Positions 27,993-37,033 of a DNA stretch of 64,000 nt are shown here, in pieces. The notes under the pieces are model-generated. The model had not been told where the DNA came from and did not search any database. It saw only the letters and a list, made by a program, of their open reading frames with translations. The stretch is taken from contig JACKQL020000076.1 in assembly GCA_018296165.2 (NCBI GenBank), forward strand, positions 174,993-238,992, written 5' to 3'. The position numbers and the translations under genes are program-made. The stretch's first letter is position 1. The number at the start of each line of letters is the position of its first letter. The stretch is from Termitomyces sp. T153. Lineage: Eukaryota; Basidiomycota; Agaricomycetes; Agaricales; Lyophyllaceae.

Positions 27993-28860
27993 ATGATGTC
28001 CCTCTACGGCAAAGGCGAAGTCGAAGCCGTTTCCGCAGCTCCTGGTGAGGGTGCTATCCGTAGGAGCACGCTCTCAGTCGACGGTCCGGTCACGCAGCGT
28101 GTACGATATCATTTCATATGCTGCCAGGACCCATGGCTCTAGGAAAGCCCTCGGATGGAGAGACATCATCAATATTGTCGAGAAAGATAAGGACGTGATC
28201 AAGGTCGTAAACGGCAAGGAGAAAAAGAAATGAAAGTAGTCCCAGCTCAGCGACTAGTACAAATACTTGTAAGAGAGATCGTCTCGGGAATTGCTCGCGG
28301 TCTTGTTAAACTTGGTATCTTCAAAAGAAAACATCTCCAATGTTTATGCTCAACCCAGGTTCGTTCGTTCGTTTTGCCATGCATAGGCCTCATTTTAATC
28401 GTATTACAGCCCAGCTGGCAATTGGTTTCGCACTGAATCTCTACCACGATCGCAACGCTTTGGGCGAAGGATGGCTTGCTACACTCTTTAAACAAGCCTG
28501 ACTGTATCGGCATCTTCACCAATGCCGACTTGTTCCCCACGGGTGCAAAAAGTCCCAGTCAACACGGCTCACTGTTAAATACGTCCTGTGCGACGGTGAA
28601 GCCAAACCCACAGTGAGTCGTGCGACAGATTCGTTCTATTCGTGATCACAAGGTCTATACATACCATCGACGACTTACGCGAGCTTGGCAACTACGTTGG
28701 CACTGGCTTGCATCATGACACCAGTGACAGTACTGGTAACGCAAAGGGCGTCTAAATCACTCACGGCAACCTCATAGGTGCTGTGTACGCCCTCGGTGGT
28801 CGGTCGGCCATAGATATATCCGTCAATTCCATATTGCATTACACAACATTTTAACCATGT
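27993..28860 (+). pseudogene. decayed long-chain acyl-CoA synthetase fragment
   Basis: Starting at MMSLYGKGEVEAVSAAPGEG (27993), successive frames give pieces of a fungal FAA-type acyl-CoA ligase: ARTHGSRKALGWRDIINIV, EKDKDVIKVVNGKEKK, KEIVSGIARGLVKLGI, PSWQLVSH, EPDCIGIFTNADLFP, VKYVLCDGEAKP, and finally the AMP-binding region as DSTGNAKGV, a stop, then ITHGNLIGAVYAL. Frameshifts and stops occur throughout, and the catalytic C-terminal half is missing. An intact FAA is not in this window. The fragment interrupts the decayed TPR copy. Confidence 0.65.
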
Positions 28861-28869
28861 TAACAACGC

Positions 28870-29290
28870 CCAGTACTCAACCGCGAACGCCGAAGCGCTT
28901 GCTGAGCTATCGTGCTTTCTCAACCCAGTACTCCATCCATCTCGTCCTCTTCCACCTCGATTCCTTCATCTTTCTCCTCGTCTTCCCCTAGCCCCACCAC
29001 AAAGCCACCGTAACAAGCCAAAATACAAAAACTGATGAAAGAGCGTTCTAGGAGGAAATGTTCAGGCAATATGTCTGCATCATTCACATTCGCGTTTGAG
29101 TACATGAAATGATGGACATGAACATGAGCATGGGAACGGGAAGAAGAAACAATTTTACCGGGACAGGGTTACGACAAGGAGAAAGATCCGGGGAACATTG
29201 GTAGGCTGAGAGAGATGCAGGGAGGTAACGAAGTATTAGATGATGGTATATTCCGGGTAGGAGTTATTTCTTGTCACAAGAGCGCAGTGA
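28870..29290 (+). pseudogene. decayed copy of the TPR gene, 3' part
   Basis: Resumes the match to the TPR gene: GCCGAAGCGCTTGCTGAGCT matches the codons of TEALAELQ, followed by a shortened Ser-type CTCGTCCTC tract, AAGCCAAAATACAAAAAC (match to the KYKHPP region), CATTCACATTCGC, repeated GACATGAACATGA, and GGTAGGCTGAGAGAGATG...GGAG matching the SRLREMEE codons near 23620. All frames are broken. With the 5' piece this indicates duplication of the TPR gene and later insertion or rearrangement with the acyl-CoA synthetase fragment. Confidence 0.6.
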
Positions 29291-29840
29291 TGAGATTTGG
29301 AGGTCCACTTCTGAAGTTTGATACACCCATGTGAGCTATCCGTCAGTGTGTCTGTTTTATTTATATTCTCTAGTTTCTACGGAGGGAGGCAACCGATATG
29401 GTACTAAGGCATCTTATCTATCCATATTCATATATCCTTGAGGTTGACATTTGACATTGAGGGGTATGTATATCACATATGCGCCGTACCGACTTAGTTT
29501 ACTTAGTTTACTTGGGGTTGAATGCTATATGCCACGTGCAGATGAGTGTTGGTATGGCTCTTCGAGTTCGTATATCCAATGCCTCGGAAGTTGCCAGCGA
29601 GAGAGAGTACATGCGTCGATTCTTCGTTGTGCGATTGTTATAGAAGTATTGCACTTTTGAATGTCATACGAAGAAAGGTATTGGGCTGGAATTGGGCTTA
29701 TTTCAAAATAATTGATATAAAGTTTCTAGACTAGAAACATATTTATAAAGCAACAAGGGAGTAAGATTCGCAAGACTATAAGGGAATAAGATATACAAGA
29801 CTATAAAAGAAACGAAAGACTGCAGAGAGAGGGCTCGCAT
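29291..29840. other. intergenic
   Basis: Nothing recognisable; AT-rich at the right end, where the 3' end of the His-rich gene transcript should lie. Confidence 0.4.
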
Positions 29841-30532
29841 TTAATGGCCATAGTGGCCGTGGTGGTGATGACCGTGGTGGTGATGACCGTGGTGATGATG
29901 TCCATGATGTCCGTGATGTCCGTTGTCGTGATAACCTTGATGATCGCGCTGCTCCAAGTCCCTCTTCCAGTTCGAGCCATAATAATCATCATCACAGTCC
30001 CAATCGTTGTTTCCCCAATTATCCCAATCGTTGCCGCCCCACCAATTGCCTCCTCCATTTCCTCCATTGCCACCATTTCCGCCGTTGCCGCCATTTCCGC
30101 CGTTACCACCCCAGCTACCACTACCGCCATTTCCCCCGTTGCCACCGTTGCCGCCGTTTCCGCCATTTCCGCCGTCGCGGCGGCTATACCAGTGGTAAGG
30201 ACGGCGATGTCCAGGTCTTTGCCACCAATGGTAGGGACGGTGATGTCCGGTACCTCTCCAAATGGGGCGGTGGGGCCTGAACCATGTGGGGTGCTTGTAG
30301 TGGTGCTCACCCCAAGGGCGATTATTATAAGGTAAATCACGCTGTGTGATGGGTTTAGTTTCAGATGTGGGAGGCGAAGAAGGCAGGTACTAACCTCTTC
30401 CAGGGCGTTAACCTCGGAGGTGGCGCTAGCCTCGTCCAAGGCGCTGACCTCGGTGGTAGGAGCAGCAAAGGCCGGGGCGATGAGCGCCGCTTGGGCAAAG
30501 ATAGCAGTGAGTGCGAAGACGGAAAATTTCAT
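29841..30532 (-). CDS. secreted Gly-Asn and His-rich protein
   Basis: Start MKFSVFALTAIFAQAALIAP at 30532, a typical signal peptide ending around AFA-AP. A short acidic pro-region (EVSALDEASATSEVNALEE) ends at a GTTAGT donor; after the intron (ACACAG acceptor near 30345) the mature part begins RDLPYNNRPWGEHHY. It contains repeated HRPYHW-like blocks rich in His, Trp, Pro and Arg, then 11 GGN triplets interrupted once by a GGSGSW, then a WGGNDWDNWGNNDWD acidic Trp-rich stretch, a dibasic WKRDLEQRD, and a tail with 19 His in the last 29 residues, in three HHHHG blocks, ending HYGH at 29841. No known domain. Metal (Zn, Cu, Ni) binding or cell-wall association is a reasonable inference, and KR/RR sites suggest possible Kex2 processing. 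The opposite strand is also open because of the GGN codon bias; I regard that as a shadow. Confidence 0.75.
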
Positions 30533-31085
30533 TTTAGACGTGTAGAATGCGATGTGTGGATGTGCTGTTCAATCCAAAATGAGAGTGGAATGGAGAACCT
30601 CAGCCCTCGACATGGGGTTTTTATGTCTTTTAGCTGTTCAGAGGGGCTAGAGACATATTTGGAAAGCGCCACAGTAATTCTTGGGTGTGGTGGCGAAGAC
30701 ATAGCTCCTTTGATGACAAGGAGTCATGATCGACCCACTTGAAACGAAAAGGAGGTCAACAAGGTGCGTCATCGCGAAATCGAGAATCAAATGGATGTGG
30801 ATTCTTTGCAAGCAGCCTCCTATAAGCATTAGGACACATTGTATGTAAGGGGCTATGACGATGTGGTTGTTGAAGGTGACAAAGTTGCATGACAAAATCA
30901 TTATCGACAAGGAGTATCGCTGATTAGTTACGCGGGTGCCAAGCAGTTCGATGCAGCCCGGTGACCACGCCCTATTAGGAGTCAAATGTCAAAGATCGAT
31001 ACCATAAGATGGCAAGTGGAGTTCCAGTCCCGAATTTACGCACCACAAGAGGCAAAAGTAAAAATTTATGACAAATCACATGTAG
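30533..31085. other. intergenic
   Basis: Holds the promoter of the His-rich gene; nothing else seen. Confidence 0.4.
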
Positions 31086-31169
31086 TTCCCTCTAGCCGAC
31101 TTGAACGACTGACCTCGTCATAAACCACTTTTATACTAGTGACGCGCTCTACCACTGAGCTAAGAGGGA
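31086..31169 (-). tRNA. tRNA-Thr (AGT) with 12-nt intron
   Basis: On the minus strand TCCCTCT (31169-31163) pairs with AGAGGGA (31093-31087), discriminator A at 31086. D arm GCTC/GAGC is perfect with loop AGTGGTA. Anticodon stem CGTCA/TGACG; loop C-T-A-G-T-A gives anticodon AGT at 31137-31135, followed by a 12-base intron at the canonical position after base 37. T stem AGTCG/CGGCT encloses TTCAAGT. All arms fold, so the gene appears functional. Confidence 0.88.
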
Positions 31170-31497
31170 CAGTTATTAAATTAGCCACCAGATAAACAGT
31201 TCCAGCCACTCGCAGCGAGAGCTGGTTCGAAAAAAGTTCCGATCAACAACACGAATGTATAATAGAGAAAAATGAGATCGCTCGAGAGATCTGTCCGCAA
31301 AATACGTCGTGCCAATCCCAAGGGAAATTGTTGTCAGTGACAGTAACTCACCTAGAGGGAGATGGAAGTAAAAGGTTCAAGTTCAGTACTTGAAAACGCG
31401 CTTCAAGGCATCGTCACGACCTTCTTCATTGGTTCTTCATCGGTTCGGTAAGTACTTTGTCTCAACTGCGACAAGTTGCGATATTTAGTACACTAAT
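31170..31497. other. intergenic
   Basis: Nothing recognisable. Confidence 0.4.
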
Positions 31498-33035
31498 TTA
31501 AAGGCATGGCGTCCCAAATTTTGCGGAATGCCATGCTTGCATCATGGCCAAATACTCCGTGGCATTGTCCCATTTGTTCATCCTGGTCAACATCGCCGCC
31601 GCCTTCGAAAGCCAAAAAAAGTATGCAGAGTATGCAGAGAGTGACTCCAGATTAGCATCTTCGATCTCCTTGATATGTCGAAGGCTATCCTGCAACAACT
31701 TCTCCAGAGGCTCTGTCTCTTCGATGCTATACTGGAGGATCCTGGAAAGGAGTGCGTCGCAATTTGGATTAGTGCAGAATTTACACGCGCAGTCGAATCC
31801 ATAGGGCCGAAGCTTCTCCTGACGTTTGACTTTGAGCAGAGACATGTCAACATAGGACATTAAAAGCTCTTCTCCCGCCTTAATGGGTCGGATAGCGTGC
31901 AATCGCAGGGAAAAGGACGCGGTATCAAAATGGCGCGTTATATTGGGAGCGCAACTACGGTGAAATGTCGTCAGGATTAGCCGGAAAGCGCAGTATCTTG
32001 CACGAACCTATGATTGATTCGAGACATGGTCTGAAAAATCCCAGAAAAGTCAAGCGGGTCGTCTTTTCCAAGTTTTGACGGTTCGGTCAGGATTCTTATA
32101 CTTATACCATTCGTCCTTACTATCCCTAGGATTGGACCAGGGTCGTCTTTGGTATGACAGTTATGGAGCTCGAAGAACGCAGTACGATTATCAGGCAGCA
32201 TCCTGTCGACACAGACTTTCAGAAGCGCTTCCATTGCCTCTACTGGAGGAGGCTGTGCGTGCCCGGCTTTCGTGAAAACCACATTCAAGTCCCTCTGTGG
32301 AACGACCAACAAGGGGCGCTCGGCGAGTATGAGATCACTTGGCGCAAGATCTCGTGTAGCAAACATGCCCATACCATGAGCTGATGAGCTGATGCGGTAA
32401 CAGGTTTGTAGTGGCTTAGGGACGGACGCGGGAAACTGAGGAAATGATGATAGTATGCGTATCTCCTTCTCCCCTTGAAAGAGACATTCAGACCAGGTGT
32501 TGCGACCATCCGTGAGTTCATCATTTGGAGAGGGATGTACGGTCTTGAATATGATATCTCCGGTATTGTATAATTTGTCTTCCTTTACCTTCGAATCGCA
32601 GACGGCTACCTGATGGTCCCGAATGACATAGTCCTTTGGTGCGCTGTTTTTCGGCAAATACTATTAGACATGGAAAGGATCAGAGATATACCGAAGTTGT
32701 TACTTGGGGGTATCAGACTTTTCTGCGGGCAGTTTGACGACAACCTGGCCTGATCCTGTAAAAAATCAGGAATTAGTAAATGAGTTATCACGTTGAGGAG
32801 AGAAAATACCTAGTTGAGCAAGATCAAGAGCAATAGCTGAATGAGTGCCTTTGATATTTGCTAGTTCAAATATCCCAACGTCTTTTACAGAGCCCGTCAG
32901 CTGCGATGTGAGGTGTTCATGATAATCGATGATACCTAGACTCGGACAAGTACCCGGGCCACAAGGGTCGTTAGTTGGCTTGGTTACCAGCGTCGGTTTT
33001 CTTGCCTTTCCTGTATTCAAAAATCCCCTCTTCAT
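31498..33035 (-). CDS. SET-domain protein (SMYD/SET5-like)
   Basis: Start MKRGFLNTGKARKPTLVTK at 33035. Splicing out an intron at about 32759-32808 gives SGQVVVKLPAEKSDTPK, and another at about 32648-32703 joins to NSAPKDYVIRDHQ. SET elements follow: GMGMFATRDLAPSDLILAER, an insertion region, then RINH joined over an intron (about 31975-32010) to SCAPNITRHFD, giving the NHSC-type cofactor motif; AIRPIKAGEELLMSYVD; and a post-SET Cys cluster GFDCACKFCTNPNCD. These are the features of lysine methyltransferases of the SMYD/SET5 group, though no MYND finger is visible in the insertion. A helical C-terminal part ends at 31498. Whether it methylates histones or other proteins is not evident; divergent SET paralogs are common in agaricomycetes. 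A short last exon beyond 31498 is possible. Confidence 0.8.
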
Positions 33036-33512
33036 GGTAGAAACAAGGCGATAACTGGAAAGAATTGATCATGGCCAGAGCATATCCAGGATACTTAAAT
33101 ACCATTGACACTGGCAGCTGTCCACGAAGGAAATTTGATCATTCTGGACAAGCCCATCACAAGTCAAAAGAAGCCAAGAAGCGGCCATACTATATAACGT
33201 ATATACGAAGCGGCCTGTGCCAGTGAAGTTCTTTGTACCTCAAATTCGACATGTATCCGCACCGAAAGTTCGAAACCCAACCATGGTTTTGTCTCCGTGA
33301 TTTGAGAACCTACCGCCAAATATCTTCAGAATTGGAGAGGGCTTTCCATGAAACGTGGAATACTAGACCGGTGGATCCCTCTACGAAGGCAAGTTCGGAA
33401 TGCTTGTCTCATTTTGACGAATAGTTACGAGGTGGTCACGAGTCTAACTGACTACAAACTTCGCAAGTTGCAACCCTTTGTTGCATTTCTTCCTCCCAGT
33501 CATGGTGTATAT
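33036..33512. other. intergenic, left flank of LTR element
   Basis: No gene; a 63-codon frame at 33233-33424 has no support. The last four bases, ATAT (33509-33512), match the four bases that follow the right LTR. Confidence 0.5.
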
Positions 33513-34353
33513 TGATACGCCGGCCTCAAAACTGAGGACCGACAAAAGTACTGAGAAACAGAAACAAGGAATGTTTTCTATACCAGACGGCTGAAAACTG
33601 TAAGCCGAACGTCGAAAACTGTAGACGCGAGAGCATACCTTGAAAACCAATGAGTACTACCACCTCCGTAAACACGAAAAAGATGACTAGCCCAAAGCAA
33701 ATACGTCAGACTAACAATGTGCCGAGTCTGTGGCAGTGCTCGGGCCGAGATGCTCGGATCATAATCCGAGAACAGTCATCAAAGCCGACGAAACGCTGCA
33801 ATAAACTGCGAAACAATTCCAGACAAATAAAAACCTACCGTAACGCGTGAATTCTAAATTCCTGTGCTACGCTATCGAGTTCTGAAAGACGACCATAAAA
33901 CGGTTAGAAGAGAAGGGGCGGAAAGAAAGGATAAAATAAAAATCACGGATGGACGGAATGACACAGGAGAGATGACACGGAGACCGATTATCGCAGCACA
34001 AAACCACGCGGAACGCACTGGTCCGTGCACGAATAGCGAAGTATAAAAGGAACGGGAAAATAGGGAGAAAGGCAAGCAGACTACGTACCACGGCTCGGAA
34101 TTCCCCAGGGAGCGGAATTCTTAGGCTTAAGAGTTATTAGTGGCTTCGGGACCAGTAAATATACTATTGAGCCCATTCCTTAGTGCGAGACCGTCTCAAC
34201 CTTGGAATAAAATCATTAAGAATATTAAAATACTTTTCTATTGAAAGTCTACTTGAGTTGGCGTGTAACTAAAAGCCTCCCAAACAAACTGTGAATAGAA
34301 AGTTTGATAAGTTGATCACATCATTGACGGCATCAAACTTACATTTCGCATCA
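33513..34353 (+). repeat. 5' LTR, 841 bp
   Basis: Same length as the 3' LTR; differences seen at LTR position 41 (G versus T) and at two sites in the ACAAATAAA/ACGATTAAA region near position 285-290. Contains a perfect palindromic stem CTCGGAT-CATA-ATCCGAG (33753-33770) and TATAAAAGG near 34043. Small frames inside are identical in both LTRs and not considered genes. Confidence 0.95.
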
Positions 34354-34355
34354 TC

Positions 34356-34373
34356 TGGAGCCCACCGCGAGGG
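34356..34373 (+). promoter_or_regulatory. putative primer-binding site
   Basis: TGGAGCCCACCGCGAGG begins two bases after the 5' LTR, the usual place and TGG start for a tRNA-primed minus-strand origin. I could not match it to a specific tRNA. Confidence 0.4.
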
Positions 34374-34491
34374 GCTTTTGTTGCACAAAAACTTACTTTT
34401 GGATTTCCTTGAGGAAGTCCAACCCTTGTGAAACATTAGTTTTGCACCACCTGGGTCTTGGCCCAAAACACCTGAAGTTATTGCAACCAAG

Positions 34492-35964
34492 GTGAAAAAC
34501 TCTGTTACATTAAGGAAAAGAGAAACTAGGACCAATAGCAGTGGTTCAAAGTCCTTTTTGCCTGACCCTGAAACCTTACTCAGAAAGAGAAAGCTTCGGA
34601 CTGAGAGAGTAATTTCAAGCTCACCAAAAGAACTGTACCCTACTACTCAACCAGTTTCTACTGCCTCAATAATGGAGCAAAATATCAGATACAAACTGCC
34701 ACTGCCTGACAGCAGGGATGCACCTAAGTTTAAGCATACTGAGCCCTCTGAGGTTCGTCGCTTTTTGCAAAGGATGATCTCTCTGTTTGAGCATGCTGGG
34801 ATCCATGGAGATAAAGAAAGGAAAAAGAGAATCTTGGAGTATGTGGATGCTCAGACTGAACAGGAATGGCTGGGCTTTGATTCCTTTGGAGATGACTATA
34901 CTTGGTCTGCTTTTGAGAAAGAGATCAAGGAGTCTTATCCAGAAGCAGTGGATGACACAGGTAGTGTTGCAAACCTGGACAGAATCTGCAGAGAACATGC
35001 CAGACTTAGTAGGAATGACACTACAGAAATCCATTCTCTCATAAGAAAATTTAGAGCTGAGGCTAAGAAGTTGGCTAATGTCACTGGGAATGGGTCTCTG
35101 GTAGACAAATTCCTGGGGTGCTTTACACCAGCTTTTGGAGATGTGATTGAGGAGAGGTTGATCAGTAGATATGGCCACTACAAAGACCCTGCTAGGAATA
35201 GGCACAAGGACAACAAATATGACCTATCAGAAGTGCTGACAGTAGTGGGGACCTTGATAGATGGTGCTACTGTAAGGAGCCCTAGAGAGGAAAGAGTAGA
35301 GAAAATGGAAACTAGTAGGGGAAACATTAAGGAGGAGGAAGTGGAGGAGAAAATGGCTCATCTCCAAGATACTGTGGTTACCATTGGGAAACAAATAGGG
35401 AGCATCCAGAGTACCATGCAAGCTTTGCAAGCTGGTCAGTTGGACATGCGCAATACCTTCTTAAATACCAAAGGGAACCAAGGCATAAGGACAGAAGGGC
35501 CTCCTACATTTCCAACTTCTGGAAGAAGTGGTGTTACTTGCTTCTATTGTTGGCAAACTGGGCATAGAATCTCAGAGTGTGAAGTCATCAAGGGAGATGT
35601 ACAAAAAGGATGGATCATCCTACTGGAAGGGAGAGCCAGGCTACCTAATGGTGCTCCTTTACCTAGGGATCCTGCTGGTATATCTCCTCATGCTAGATTA
35701 GCACAAGTACATGATAAGCAGGTGAACATGTACTTTGGATGGCCAGAAGATGACCCTCCAGAGACAGTCACTTACTCTACCTATGTGAACTCTGCTAGAG
35801 ATACAAGGGATGACATGCTAGAGCGCCTTCAATATAAGGAGTCAGATCGCTTGGGAGACTTGGAGAAAGGTTTCAATAAAATGGCTGAGATGCTCAGTGT
35901 GTTGATCAACACCAGAAACACAGCCAGTCCTGAGGGACAGAAATCTGCCTCTAAGGATTTTTAA
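34492..35964 (+). CDS. gag: retrotransposon gag protein
   Basis: 490 codons from 34492; a second candidate start is MEQNIRYKLPLPDSRD at 34672. The central part (FLQRMISLFEHAGIHGD, YVDAQTEQEWLGF, AFEKEIKESYPEAV) resembles the capsid core of Ty3/gypsy Gag. A single CCHC zinc knuckle CFYCWQTGHRISEC sits at about residues 350-363 and would bind genomic RNA. A C-terminal acidic/helical tail follows. It ends at TAA within GGATTTTTAAATGACTC; the protease frame is one base back (-1) and open from 35955, so a -1 shift on the T run would fuse them. CpG is nearly absent (two in 34681-35280). Confidence 0.9.
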   Translation: MKNSVTLRKRETRTNSSGSKSFLPDPETLLRKRKLRTERVISSSPKELYPTTQPVSTASIMEQNIRYKLPLPDSRDAPKFKHTEPSEVRRFLQRMISLFEHAGIHGDKERKKRILEYVDAQTEQEWLGFDSFGDDYTWSAFEKEIKESYPEAVDDTGSVANLDRICREHARLSRNDTTEIHSLIRKFRAEAKKLANVTGNGSLVDKFLGCFTPAFGDVIEERLISRYGHYKDPARNRHKDNKYDLSEVLTVVGTLIDGATVRSPREERVEKMETSRGNIKEEEVEEKMAHLQDTVVTIGKQIGSIQSTMQALQAGQLDMRNTFLNTKGNQGIRTEGPPTFPTSGRSGVTCFYCWQTGHRISECEVIKGDVQKGWIILLEGRARLPNGAPLPRDPAGISPHARLAQVHDKQVNMYFGWPEDDPPETVTYSTYVNSARDTRDDMLERLQYKESDRLGDLEKGFNKMAEMLSVLINTRNTASPEGQKSASKDF

Positions 35965-35972
35965 ATGACTCA

Positions 35973-37001
35973 ATGAAGGCAATCAGGAAAGAGGCATCTC
36001 AACCAGGAGTATCCTCATTGCCAGAGAGAACCCCTGAAAAACCCTGGAAAGAAAAGCTAACTCTGGTGATTCCACCTAGAGTTGCACCAAAACTGGACCT
36101 ACCTTTTGAGAAGGTTCCAGCCCTCAATGAGGGACCAGACTTGCCAGTGCAGGACACTGTTAAAAGTTCCTTAACAGGAACAAAGAGGAAGGAGTGGGAT
36201 AGGACCATTGATAAACTCTGGGAGGCTACTGTACCTTTCAGTACTGGAGAACTGTTAGATGTGGTTCCTGGATTAAGAGAGGCAATGATACAGAAATTGA
36301 CTCTCAAATCAGGGACTCAGTCTAGGGATCCTAATATCCCAAGAGTAGCAGTTCAACAGCAGACTGTAAGGGAGAAGAAACCACCTGACAAAGTAGATGT
36401 CAATGACCTACCAATGGCAACCTATTTCATTGCAGATGGAACACAGGATGATTTGCCTACTGGTGCAGTAGTGCATCAGGATTGTGTAGCCACTTACTTG
36501 GAAAATATCCCTCCAGGAGAAAAGCCAGTAGTGGTATATGTGGCAAGAGATTTGCAAGTGTTGAGATCCTTGAACCCCATTGTCAATCAGAGGGGACAAG
36601 TAGAGACAATTCTAGATAGTGGTTCTCAGATAGTCTGTATGGCACTAGATGAGGCACTTCGTTTAGGATTGACTTGGGATCCAGACATATGCTTAAGGAT
36701 GGAGAGTGCCAACAGTCAAGTGAATACATCAGTTGGTTTAGCCAAAAATGTGCCATTTACTTTTGCTGAAGGCTTCACCATTTATCTACAAGTGCATATC
36801 TTTGTCAAGCCAGCTTATACTGTCTTGTTGGGTCGTCCATTTGACACACTGACAGAGAGCAACATACAAAACCTTCAAGATGGCAGTGCCATCATAACTA
36901 TCAGAGATCCTAATACTGGTCGCCGGACAGCCCTGCCCACTCTTCAAAGAGGGAAGGTGCCAAAGGCAGGTGTTGGAGGAGATAGTGATCCAAAATTTTA
37001 A
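35973..37001 (+). CDS. retrotransposon aspartic protease
   Basis: A 342-codon frame; the first ATG is at 35973 but the frame is open back to 35955, overlapping gag. About 200 residues of Pro/Lys-rich linker precede a retropepsin-like fold: GQVETILDSGSQIV with the catalytic Asp near residue 215 (LDSGS), then ARLGL-like DEALRLGLTWD, and VLLGRPFDTL, the typical hydrophobic-LGRP flap-side segment. It matures the Gag-Pol polyprotein. It ends with TAA in AAAATTTTAAATCTCAATG, the same motif as at the gag end, and the RT frame again lies at -1. Confidence 0.88.
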   Translation: MKAIRKEASQPGVSSLPERTPEKPWKEKLTLVIPPRVAPKLDLPFEKVPALNEGPDLPVQDTVKSSLTGTKRKEWDRTIDKLWEATVPFSTGELLDVVPGLREAMIQKLTLKSGTQSRDPNIPRVAVQQQTVREKKPPDKVDVNDLPMATYFIADGTQDDLPTGAVVHQDCVATYLENIPPGEKPVVVYVARDLQVLRSLNPIVNQRGQVETILDSGSQIVCMALDEALRLGLTWDPDICLRMESANSQVNTSVGLAKNVPFTFAEGFTIYLQVHIFVKPAYTVLLGRPFDTLTESNIQNLQDGSAIITIRDPNTGRRTALPTLQRGKVPKAGVGGDSDPKF

Positions 37002-37033
37002 ATCTCAATGATCTGGTCAGTGACCAGGGAGAG

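Noticed and set aside
29844..30335. 163-codon plus-strand frame rich in Val, Ile, Met and Ala over the His-rich gene
   Set aside because: It is the complement of the GGN and His codons; hydrophobic composition follows from that bias, and the minus strand has a signal peptide, intron and stop that fit.
33650..34091. Open frames of 60-75 codons inside the LTR, identical in both LTRs
   Set aside because: Identity is explained by LTR duplication; no domain, and frames overlap each other on both strands.
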